Source: DATLMR01 sp035634255 (GTDB lineage: Bacteria > Acidobacteriota > Blastocatellia > UBA7656). From it: 14,537 bases of DNA. Location: positions 1 through 14,537 of the forward strand of contig DASQDI010000113.1 of assembly GCA_035634255.1 (NCBI GenBank), written 5' to 3'. Positions 1 to 8,200 of this stretch are shown here, piece by piece; within the stretch, counting starts at the first letter, position 1; every line of letters starts with the position of its first letter. Under the pieces are notes generated by a model. It was not told the origin of the DNA. It ran no database searches and saw only the letters and a program-made list of their open reading frames with translations. The position numbers and the translations under genes are program-made.

Positions 1-3000
1 CATCTCGGGCCGCGCGTGCCCCTGACCCGCCGCGCGCGCTTCGGCGGCCGCGCCCCCGTCGCGCAAAGCCCTTTCGGCGACGGAGCGGGCCTCTTCGATT
101 ACCGAATCGAGTCCCCTGACCGACACGATGACCTGCGGCGGGACGTGGCCCGACAGGATGCGTTTGAATACTTCCACGCCTTCGCGCGGGCTTATCTCGC
201 CCGCGCGGGCCGGGCCGTCGGCCGCCGCCGCTTTCGTCTCCGGCGCGCGGCCCTGCGCCTGCATCTCCGCCAGAGCCTTCAACTGCGAATCAACGTCGTT
301 CACCCGCTTGGCCGTGTACTCTTCGATCTCAAGCAGCTCGACTCCGTTCTCGTCCATGATCACGATGTCATAGGCCATCGTCTCTCTCTTCGAGAAACCC
401 TGGTCCTTGAACCTCGCGTAGCTGTACACCCTTCTCGGCAGGTCCCCCTTGATGGTCAGCCTCTTGTAGGAGAGAGGCAGGTAGATTCCCTCATCGGCGA
501 GATGTTTTTTAGCGACTCCGGTCGCCGCGTCGAGCAGGGCGGGGTGTAATTTGAAGTCCTTCAGGTCGGGGTTGAATTCCTCTGACAGCTCGAACATCGC
601 GAGCAGTTCATTATCGCCGACGCGCACCTTTTTCATGTTGTCCCACCGGGGACCGATGCCCGTCTCTTTCTGGTCTTCGTCCTCGCCGTTTATCTCCCTC
701 CGGTTGCACCTCCGAAAATATTCGTCGAGGTCGTGCTTTCGGGGAGGCTCCTGATCGACGAGCGTGACCGTCCCGAGTGCGTGGTCCTGCCACGAGCCCG
801 GCCCACCTCCCGCGGGATCGAGCCTGCTCCTGATGCTGAACCTGTGGCCGCTCCCGTTACTCTCGATCTTCGTTTGGACGACGACCTCCTCCCCGTCCCC
901 CACCCTCAGAGGCATCAGGAAGAAGGCGTCCCTGATCTCGACGGCTTTCGCGCGCGCTCTATCTTCCGAGACGTTTTCGAAAGCCGCCCGACCCATCTCA
1001 AGGTACGCGGTGCCCGGAATGACCGGGTTGCCGACGATCCTGTGCTCATCCAGAATCCAGTGCTTCATGGGGCTGAATCTGGTCAGGTAAGTCTCGCCGC
1101 CTCCATCCCGCCCGACGCGGCCATCGAACAGCGGGTGGGCGATGGCTTCACGTTCGAGCCGCTCATCGACCGCCGGGCTCGCGGGCCGCTCATTCCACCG
1201 CGCCAGCATGCCGACCTCGCTCCACGAATCCCAGTTTATGGAGAGGTCGAGCCGATTCTTCCTCGCCCCCGAGCGATGGGCGAATGCGTCCAGGTAGGCA
1301 TTCGCCGCGCAGTAATCGACCTGCCCCACCCCGCCGATGATCGAGTTGAGCGAAGAACAGAGCAGGAAAAAATCCAGCTCCCGGTCGGCGAAGAGCGAGT
1401 CGAGCACCGTCGTGCCCGCGACCTTCGGGGCCATCACGCCTTCTACCGCCGAGGGCTGCCTTAGATGAAAGACTCCCCCGCCCGCGACGCCCGCCGTGTG
1501 AATGACTCCGTTGATCTCTCCGAATCGTTTCGTCGCCCGCTCTATGGCCGCTCCCATCTGCTCCCTGTCGGAAACGTCGGCCTCGATGACCATCACTTCC
1601 GCGCCAGCTTTCTCGATCTCATCAAGACCGGCTATGCGTTTCGCGATTCCATTATCTTTGCCGTTCTGCTCAATCCAGCTGGCCCGGTCCTCTTTCGCCG
1701 GAAGGCCCGAGCGGTTAACGAGGACGAGCTTGGCTTTGACCGTCTCCGCCAGGTGCCGGGCGATCTCCAAAGCGATCCCACCCAGGCCGCCCGTTATCAG
1801 GTAAACCCCCTGCTCGCGCAATCTATTCGCGCCCGTGCGCTTCTCCCTTATGACGAACGGCTCATAAACCTGCGCCCAGCGTTGAGCGCCCCTGTAAGCG
1901 ACGGTCCCGGAAAAGTCCTCCGCGTTCATCTCGGCCAGCAGGCCATCGACCACCTCGTCGGGCCAGTCCCCCTCGTCGGAGATCGACACGTCGACGTTCA
2001 GGAATCTCAGGTTCGGTTGTTCCTGCGGGACGACCCTGCACGGGCCGGCGACGGTCGCCTTTTCCGGGAAGAGCAGGTCATCGCCCGTGACTCTCTGCGC
2101 GTTGCTCGTCACGGCCTCGATCAATACCGTCTTTCCGTCACCCGCGTTGCCGAGCGCCTGCGCCAGAAACAGGAGGCTGTAAAAGCCGAGCGATTGCGCC
2201 CTTGTCTGAGATTCCGTCCCCGACCCGGCCCTCTCGCCCGCCCCGTCTTTCGCCGACACCGACCAGAGATGAATAATCCTGCCCGCGGACTTACCCTCCG
2301 ACTTCAGTTGATCGAACAGCAGCCCGTAATCTTCCCGGCTTTCGGGATTGATGGAGAAGGCCGAGCCATCCCGGCTCTCGAACCGGTCGCCCGCCTCGAC
2401 GAGGATCACTTCCTGCCCCATCCGTTTGAGGCGCTCTGCCGCCTTTGCCCCGAGCCCGAGCCTATCAACGAAGAGTAGCCAGAGGCGGCCGGAATCGCCG
2501 CTCTCTTCCGCCGTCAGCTCGGGCGGGAACGACTGCTTCCAGACGGGCACGTAAAACCAGTCCTTCAGGTCGGCCCTCTTCTGCCCGACGCCTTGCCTCC
2601 GATCAGAAGATGGCGGGAGCGTCCGAGCCTCAAGCCAGTAACGTTGCCGTTCGAAGGGGTAGGTCGGCAGAGGCACGCGCCGCCGGGGCCGGCCCCCATG
2701 CAGCTTCGCCCAATCCAGTTCCCTGCCCAGAGCCCAGAAGCGGCCCGCCGCATTGAGGGCGCAAGCCATGTCAGAGCCCGCCTCGTTCGGATGGCGCGAT
2801 GTCGCAATCACTACCTGTGAAGGCTGCTTCGCCGGGTGCTGTCTTGCGAGGGCCGTGAGGGTCTGGCCCGGCCCCACTTCCAGCAGAATTGCCCCCGGTA
2901 TTTTGAGGAGCTCCGCGAGGCCGGCCTCGAACCTCACGGTCTGCCTCAAATGGTTTGCCCAATATATCGGGTCGGTCGCTTCGTCGGCGCTGACCCATGT

Positions 3001-5289
3001 CCCGGTCAGGTTTGAGACGTAGCGAATGCCGGGAGGCCGCAACTCTTTCCTCGCGACCGCCGACGAGAATTTTTTGAGAACGGGGGCCATCATCTCGGAA
3101 TGGAATGCATGAGACGTGTGCAGAAGGCGGGATGAGACGCCCTGCGATGAGAGCCGCTCCCGCGCGGCGGTTATGGCCTCGGCCGGCCCGGAAAGAACGC
3201 AGCTTGAGACCCCGTTGACCGCGGCGAGTGACAGGTCGTCAGTCACGAACGGCCGCACGGCCTCTTCGGAGAGCGGGACAGAGAGCATCGCCCCCGGAGC
3301 CATCTGCTGCATCAAGTCGCCCCGGACGCTTACAAGCTCGAGGGCGTCTTCGAGCGAAAAAACGCCCGCGAGACACGCCGCCACGTATTCGCCGATGCTG
3401 TGCCCGATCATCGCGTCGGGCTTCACCCGCCAAGACATCCACATCTTCGCCAGAGCGTACTCGATCACGAACAGAGCCGGCTGCGTGATGCGGGTCTGCT
3501 TCAAGAGTTCGGACGCCTCTTCATCCCGCCCCGGCTCCGGGTACAGCAGGCGCCTGAGGTCGAGGCCCAGAAGCGGTTCCAGCAGGTCGCAGCACCGGTC
3601 CACCTCCTTGCGGAACGTGGGCTCATCCCGGTAAAGGTCGAGAGCCATGTCGACGTGCTGCGCGCCCTGCCCCGAAAACATGAAGACGACGGGCCGCTCC
3701 TGATCGCTCGCCTCGGCGGTGAATACGCGCTTTGCGTTGAGAGCCTCCAACGCGGCCGCGGCGTCCTCCGCGTCACGGCAGACGACGACCCGCCTGCGGC
3801 CGAAGTTCTTTCGCCCCACCTGCAACGTGTAGGCGATGTCCGCGAGGTTCGCTTCGGGGTTGAGCCTCAGGTGGCGGGCGAGGTTTGACGACGCGGATTC
3901 GAGCGCTTCGCCCGTTCGCGCCGAGACCGGGAGCAGGTGCCAGTCTCCGCGCTCGGCGGTTGACCGGGCCTGCGGAGGCTCCTCGACGATGACGTGCGCG
4001 TTGGTGCCCCCGATGCCGAATGAGCTCACCCCGGCCCTGCGCGCGTGGCCGTTCCTTTCCCACGGGACCAGCGCGGCATTTACGTAAAATGGGCTGTTTT
4101 CGAAATCGATCCGCGGATTCGGCTTTTGAAAGTTGACGGTGGGAGGGATCATCTGGTGCTTGAGAGACAGCACGACCTTTATCAACCCCGCGACGCCCGC
4201 GGCCGCGTCCAGGTGCCCGATGTTGGTCTTCACGGCCCCCACCGCGCAGTAACCCGAGCTGCCGGTGCTGAGGCGGAATGCCTGCGTCAGGGCCGCTATC
4301 TCAATCGGGTCGCCGAGAGCGGTCCCGGTGCCGTGCGTCTCGACATAGCCGATGCTTTCGGCGGGCGTACCGGCCACGCTGAGGGCCTCGGCGATGACGG
4401 CCTTCTGGCCCTCGATGCTCGGGGCCGTGTACCCCACTTTCTGTGACCCGTCGTTGTTGATCGCCGAGCCGCGAATGACCGCGTGGATGAAGTCCCCGTC
4501 GGCCAGCGCATCCGACATGCGCTTGAGCATCACTATGCCCGCGCCGCTCCCATCGACGCACCCCTGCGCCTTCTCGTCGAAGGCCCTGCAATGCCCGTCG
4601 GGGGAGAATATATTCCCGTCCTGGTAGAGGTAGCCCGCCTTCTGGGGGACCAGGACCGAGACGCCGCCCGCGAGGGCCATGTCGCACTCCCCGTTGAGCA
4701 AGCTCTGGCAGGCGATGTGGACGGCGACGAGTGAGGTCGAGCAAGCGGTCTGCACGGAGACGGCCGGCCCCCGGAGGTTCATCTTGTAGGACACGCGGGT
4801 CGCGAGGAAGTCTTTGTCGCTGCCGAGCATCGTCTGATAGGTGCCGGTCGTCTCGACGAGTTCGCGGTTCGAGATCAGATTATTCAGCAGGTACGTGTTC
4901 ATGTTGGACCCGGCAAAGACCCCGATGCGGCCTTTGTACGTCTCCGGGTTGTACCCGCTGTGCTCGACGGCCTCCCACGCGCATTCGAGGAAGATGCGCT
5001 GCTGCGGGTCCATCGTCTCGGCCTCGCGCGGGTTGATGCCGAAGAACGCGCCGTCGAACGCCTCGACGTTTTCGATCACGCCCCTCGCCTTCACGTAAGC
5101 GGGGTTGTTCAGCAAAGCCGAGTCCGCGCCCGACTCAAGCAGCTCTTCGTCCGAGAAGAACGAGATGGACTCGTTGCCGTCCCGCAGGTTCTCCCAGAAC
5201 TGCTCAATATTTGAGGCACCGGGGAACCGGCCGCTCATCCCCACGATGGCTATCGCGTCGTCATAATCAAGATGCTCCGAATTACTCAT
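1..5289 (-). CDS. Type I polyketide synthase, KS-AT-KR-DH-(linker), 3' end outside window
   Basis: Extender PKS module that takes the chain from the upstream NRPS and adds one C2 unit in the cytoplasm. I translated the frame by hand from ATG at 5289; it stays open for 1763 codons to position 1. KS about residues 10-443: Cys183 in TACSTS, His319 in THGTGT, His359 in NIGHL, all catalytic residues present. AT about 533-840: Ser631 in GHSIGEY and HAFH at 727-730, the pattern of malonyl-CoA-specific ATs. KR about 910-1370: nucleotide loop GGLGG at 1167-1171 and tetrad Lys1289, Ser1313, Tyr1326, Asn1330 with normal spacing. DH about 1383-1664: His1416 in HxxxGxxxxP and Asp1587. No ER or ACP is seen. 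The last residues resemble a pre-carrier linker, so an ACP probably lies just outside. The order KR then DH is unusual. The start is set by AAGGAGGT five bases upstream and an 8-base overlap with the preceding NRPS gene. Confidence 0.96.
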   Translation of the reverse strand, partial: MSNSEHLDYDDAIAIVGMSGRFPGASNIEQFWENLRDGNESISFFSDEELLESGADSALLNNPAYVKARGVIENVEAFDGAFFGINPREAETMDPQQRIFLECAWEAVEHSGYNPETYKGRIGVFAGSNMNTYLLNNLISNRELVETTGTYQTMLGSDKDFLATRVSYKMNLRGPAVSVQTACSTSLVAVHIACQSLLNGECDMALAGGVSVLVPQKAGYLYQDGNIFSPDGHCRAFDEKAQGCVDGSGAGIVMLKRMSDALADGDFIHAVIRGSAINNDGSQKVGYTAPSIEGQKAVIAEALSVAGTPAESIGYVETHGTGTALGDPIEIAALTQAFRLSTGSSGYCAVGAVKTNIGHLDAAAGVAGLIKVVLSLKHQMIPPTVNFQKPNPRIDFENSPFYVNAALVPWERNGHARRAGVSSFGIGGTNAHVIVEEPPQARSTAERGDWHLLPVSARTGEALESASSNLARHLRLNPEANLADIAYTLQVGRKNFGRRRVVVCRDAEDAAAALEALNAKRVFTAEASDQERPVVFMFSGQGAQHVDMALDLYRDEPTFRKEVDRCCDLLEPLLGLDLRRLLYPEPGRDEEASELLKQTRITQPALFVIEYALAKMWMSWRVKPDAMIGHSIGEYVAACLAGVFSLEDALELVSVRGDLMQQMAPGAMLSVPLSEEAVRPFVTDDLSLAAVNGVSSCVLSGPAEAITAARERLSSQGVSSRLLHTSHAFHSEMMAPVLKKFSSAVARKELRPPGIRYVSNLTGTWVSADEATDPIYWANHLRQTVRFEAGLAELLKIPGAILLEVGPGQTLTALARQHPAKQPSQVVIATSRHPNEAGSDMACALNAAGRFWALGRELDWAKLHGGRPRRRVPLPTYPFERQRYWLEARTLPPSSDRRQGVGQKRADLKDWFYVPVWKQSFPPELTAEESGDSGRLWLLFVDRLGLGAKAAERLKRMGQEVILVEAGDRFESRDGSAFSINPESREDYGLLFDQLKSEGKSAGRIIHLWSVSAKDGAGERAGSGTESQTRAQSLGFYSLLFLAQALGNAGDGKTVLIEAVTSNAQRVTGDDLLFPEKATVAGPCRVVPQEQPNLRFLNVDVSISDEGDWPDEVVDGLLAEMNAEDFSGTVAYRGAQRWAQVYEPFVIREKRTGANRLREQGVYLITGGLGGIALEIARHLAETVKAKLVLVNRSGLPAKEDRASWIEQNGKDNGIAKRIAGLDEIEKAGAEVMVIEADVSDREQMGAAIERATKRFGEINGVIHTAGVAGGGVFHLRQPSAVEGVMAPKVAGTTVLDSLFADRELDFFLLCSSLNSIIGGVGQVDYCAANAYLDAFAHRSGARKNRLDLSINWDSWSEVGMLARWNERPASPAVDERLEREAIAHPLFDGRVGRDGGGETYLTRFSPMKHWILDEHRIVGNPVIPGTAYLEMGRAAFENVSEDRARAKAVEIRDAFFLMPLRVGDGEEVVVQTKIESNGSGHRFSIRSRLDPAGGGPGSWQDHALGTVTLVDQEPPRKHDLDEYFRRCNRREINGEDEDQKETGIGPRWDNMKKVRVGDNELLAMFELSEEFNPDLKDFKLHPALLDAATGVAKKHLADEGIYLPLSYKRLTIKGDLPRRVYSYARFKDQGFSKRETMAYDIVIMDENGVELLEIEEYTAKRVNDVDSQLKALAEMQAQGRAPETKAAAADGPARAGEISPREGVEVFKRILSGHVPPQVIVSVRGLDSVIEEARSVAERALRDGGAAAEARAAGQGHARPEM
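121..201 (-). other. Post-KR type linker displaced to after the DH
   Basis: About residues 1697-1723 of the PKS read SPREGVEVFKRIL followed by PPQVIVSVRGL. From memory of hybrid NRPS/PKS proteins, this type of segment (EGVxxFxRIL, then PQVVVSxRDL) usually comes directly after the KR core and before the carrier domain. Here about 280 residues of DH separate it from the KR. The protein continues past position 1 with HARPEM, which resembles the ARPEL-type segment seen shortly before ACP/PCP domains. Confidence 0.6.
298..1143 (-). other. Dehydratase (DH) domain placed after the KR
   Basis: Double-hotdog DH domain, about residues 1383-1664 of the PKS. It would dehydrate the beta-hydroxyacyl thioester made by the KR to an alpha,beta-enoyl thioester. 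Seen: a start like other DHs (AHPLFDGR), the His motif HRIVGNPVIP with His1416, a GPRW element around 1605-1608 of the nucleotide-order frame where GPxFQ-like sequence is usual, and the Asp motif LHPALLDAATG with Asp1587. The residue four after Asp is Gly where Gln or His is usual. The two catalytic residues are present, so I expect activity, but the altered helpers leave some doubt. Canonical cis-AT modules place DH before KR. Confidence 0.88.
1180..2562 (-). other. Ketoreductase (KR) domain, structural plus catalytic halves
   Basis: About residues 910-1370 of the PKS: a structural half starting near FYVPVWKQ and a catalytic Rossmann half starting at LITGGLGGIA (1164 on). It reduces the beta-keto thioester with NADPH. 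Lys1289, Ser1313, Tyr1326 and Asn1330 have the spacing of active KRs (24, 13 and 4 residues). The stereochemistry fingerprints are unhelpful: the LDD site of B-type KRs reads GGV (about 1271-1273), and the Trp eight residues before Tyr in A-type KRs is Ile1318. Product configuration cannot be called by the usual rule. Confidence 0.92.
2770..3693 (-). other. Acyltransferase (AT) domain, predicted malonyl-CoA specific
   Basis: About residues 533-840 of the PKS. It begins VVFMFSGQGAQ, carries the nucleophile Ser631 in GHSIGEY, and has HAFH at 727-730. HAFH is the established marker for malonyl-CoA, while YASH marks methylmalonyl-CoA. It is an integrated (cis) AT, so this module needs no trans-acting AT. 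Confidence 0.93.
3961..5262 (-). other. Ketosynthase (KS) domain following an NRPS module
   Basis: About residues 10-443 of the PKS, starting at the typical AIAIVGMSGRFPGA and ending at the GGTNAHVIVEEP element. Catalytic Cys183 and His319/His359 are intact, so it should be decarboxylatively active. It sits only about ten residues from the protein N-terminus, and the preceding gene ends in a PCP, so it should accept a peptidyl chain in trans. Confidence 0.94.
5282..5289 (-). other. Eight-base ATGAGTAA overlap of NRPS stop and PKS start
   Basis: The one-module NRPS ends GAT GAG TAA and the PKS begins ATG AGT AAT in another frame, sharing ATGAGTAA. Overlaps of this kind usually mean translational coupling and near 1:1 synthesis of partner megasynthases. 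Confidence 0.93.
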
Positions 5290-8200
5290 CCTGACCTCCT
5301 TGCGAGGCTTCCAAAGCCCTGTGTTTCAGTCTCGCCTCTCTGCGCCGCCTCATCGGCTCCCTAAACTCCTCGGAGCGTTCGGGCCGGTGCTGGTCCGCCT
5401 GCGACTCCCCGCCCGCATTCTTCAGGTAGCTGGCCAGAGAGCTTACGGTGGAGTACTGGAACATCTCCATCATCGAGATGTCTCGCTTCAGCGCCGACGA
5501 CAGCCGGGTCTGCGCCTGCACCATCAGCAGAGAATGGCCCCCGAGGTCGAAGAAGTTGTCGTGCGCCCCGACCTTCTCCACCTTGAGCACCTCCTGCCAG
5601 ATGGCCGCGATTGACCCCTCGATCTCGTCGCGGGGCGCGGTGTATTCGACCCCCAGTTGCGGGCGGTTGCTTTCGGGAGCGGGCAGGGCCCCGCGGTCAA
5701 TCTTGCCGTTGGGCGAGAGCGGCAGCGCGTCCATCGGCACGAAAGCGGAGGGGACCATGTACTCGGGGAGCCTGTCGTGCAGGAATCCTCGAAGTTCCCC
5801 GAAGTTGACCTCTTCCTGCTTCGACACTACGTAGGCGACGAGCCGCTTATGGCCCGGAGTCTCTTCGCGCGCGACGACGACACACTCGCGGACGGACGGG
5901 TGTTGCGCCATCGCCGTCTCGACTTCCCCCAGCTCTATGCGGAACCCTCTGATCTTCACCTGATGGTCGGCCCGGCCCATGAACTCGATGTTGCCATCGT
6001 CGAGGAACCGCGCCAGGTCCCCGGTCCTGTACAGGCGCGCGCCGGGGCCGGGCGAGTAGGGGTCGGGGAGGAATCTTTCGGCCGTCACTTCGGGGCGATT
6101 GAAGTACCCCCGCGCCAGCAGCAGCCCGCCTATGTACAACTCGCCCGGCACCCCGATTGGGGTCGGTTCGAGGTGCTTGTCTAGTATGTAGACCTGCGTG
6201 GAGCGGATCGGGAGGCCGATGGGGACCTCCCTCGTCACATCGACGCTGGCCCGCGTGAGCTCGCACATCGTCGAGACGACCGTGGACTCCGTCAGGCCGT
6301 AGGTGTTGATCAGCCTCGGGCGCTCGTCGACATGCATGAGCCATGACCTGACGCGCTCCGGCATGGCGCGTTCGCCCGCGATGATAACCATCCTCAGCGC
6401 CGGGGGGAGGGGCGGGGAGCCCTCGCCGAGGCCCGCGGTCAGCTCGTGCCAGTAGGCCGTCGGCAGGCTCAGCATCGTGAGCCCCCACTGCCTGCATTTC
6501 TCTAAGAAAATCGGGGCCGAGCTGAGCATGGAGTCCGAGCGGAGCACGAGAGCCGCCCCGCGCGCGAGGCACGGGAAGATCTCTTCGACGCTTATGTCGA
6601 AGCTGATCGAGCAGAATTGCAGGACCCTGTCTTCCGGCTCCACGCCATATTTTTCGATGGCCGTCCGCGTGTAGTTCACGAGCGACCCGTGCTGAATCAT
6701 CGTCCCCTTCGGCCTGCCCGTCGAGCCGGAGGTGTAGATGACGTAAGCGAGGTTGTCCGGCGACAGATCAACCGCGGGGTTGTCCGCTCTACGCTCGGAG
6801 ATCATCTCCGCCTGCGAATCGAGGCAGACCAGGCGCGCCCGCCCTTGCGGCAGAGACGCCGAGAGGCTCTCGCGGGTTACGATGACCGGGGCCCGCGCGT
6901 CGTCGAGCATGAAGGCGATCCGGTCGGCAGGGTACATCGGGTCTACGGGGACGTACGCCCCGCCGGCCTTCAGGATGCCGAGCATGCCGACGATCATCTC
7001 TACCGACCGGTCCATGCAAAGCCCTACCAATATGTCCGGCCCTACCCCGAGCTCGCGAAGGTAATGGGCGAGCCGGTTCGCCTTCGCGTTCAGCTCGCCA
7101 TAGCTGAGCTGCTCGCCTTCGTGGAAGACCGCGACCGAGCCGGGCGCTCTCGCGGCGGCCTGCTCGAAGAGGCGGTGAATGCAGTCGGATTCCGGGAGCC
7201 CTTCGGGGCCCTGGCTCCACCTCGTCAGCAGGTCCCCCCGCTCCGCGCCCGTGAGCAGAGGCAGTTGCGAGACGGGCGTGTCGGGGGAGGCGAGCACGCC
7301 TTCGAGCAGGACGCGGAAGTGGCCGATCATTCTTTGGATCGTTTCTTCTCTGAAGAGGCCCGTGTTGTACTCCAAAAGCCCCTGCAATCCGCCCCCTTTC
7401 TCTTCCATCAGGAGGGCGAGGTCGAACTTGGCCGTGCCGTTATGAATCTCCATCAGGGTAGTGGAGAGGCCGGGCAGTTCGAGGGTGGCGGCGGGGGAAT
7501 TCTGCAAAGCGAAAAGCACCTGAAAGAGAGGAGTGTGGCTGAGATTTCTTTCCGGCTGAAGCTGCTCGACCAGCTTCTCGAACGGGAGGTCCTGGTGCGC
7601 GTAAGCCTCGAGGGCGACCTTTCGCACCCGCGCGAGCAGCTCTTTAAAAGAGGGGTTCCCGCTCAGGTCGGCCCGGATTATCAGGTTATTTATGAACAGG
7701 CCGATGAGCCGCTCAAGCTCCGGCCTGTTGCGGTTGGCGATTGGGGTGCCGACCAGTATGTCCTCCTGCCCGGTGTAGCGGTGCAGGAGCGACTGAAAGG
7801 CCGCGAGCAAGGTCATGAAGAGTGTCGCCCCTTCCCTCCGGGACAGGTCCTTCAGCCCGCCCGTGAGCGATTCGGGCAGAGAGAAGTAGGCGGCCGCGCC
7901 GTTCGAGCTCCAGGTCGATCCGCGAGGGTGATCGGTCGGGAGGTCGAGCACGGGCAGGCTCCCCGACAGCTGCCGCTCCCAGTACGAGAGGTCCGATTGC
8001 AAAACTTCGGACTGCAACCGGTCCCTCTGCCAGCAGGCGAAGTCCGCGTACTGAATGGGGAGGTCCGGCAGCGGCGACGGCCTCCCCATTCGGAAAGCCC
8101 CATAGAGCTCCACTATCTCCCGGACCAACACCCCGAGCGACCAGCCATCCGAAACGACGTGGTGCAGGGTGAGCAGCAGGACGTGCTCGGCGTCGGACAG

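Noticed and set aside
733..2478. Two abutting plus-strand open frames, 243 and 337 codons
   Set aside because: They are antisense to the KR and DH domains, whose catalytic residues read correctly on the minus strand. They have no domain content and no ribosome binding site that I can support.
1..5289. Enediyne-type iterative PKS, because of the KR-DH order
   Set aside because: Enediyne PKSs carry an ACP between AT and KR. Here the AT is followed by the usual PLPTYPFERQRYW linker and directly by the KR, and the neighbours are NRPS modules.
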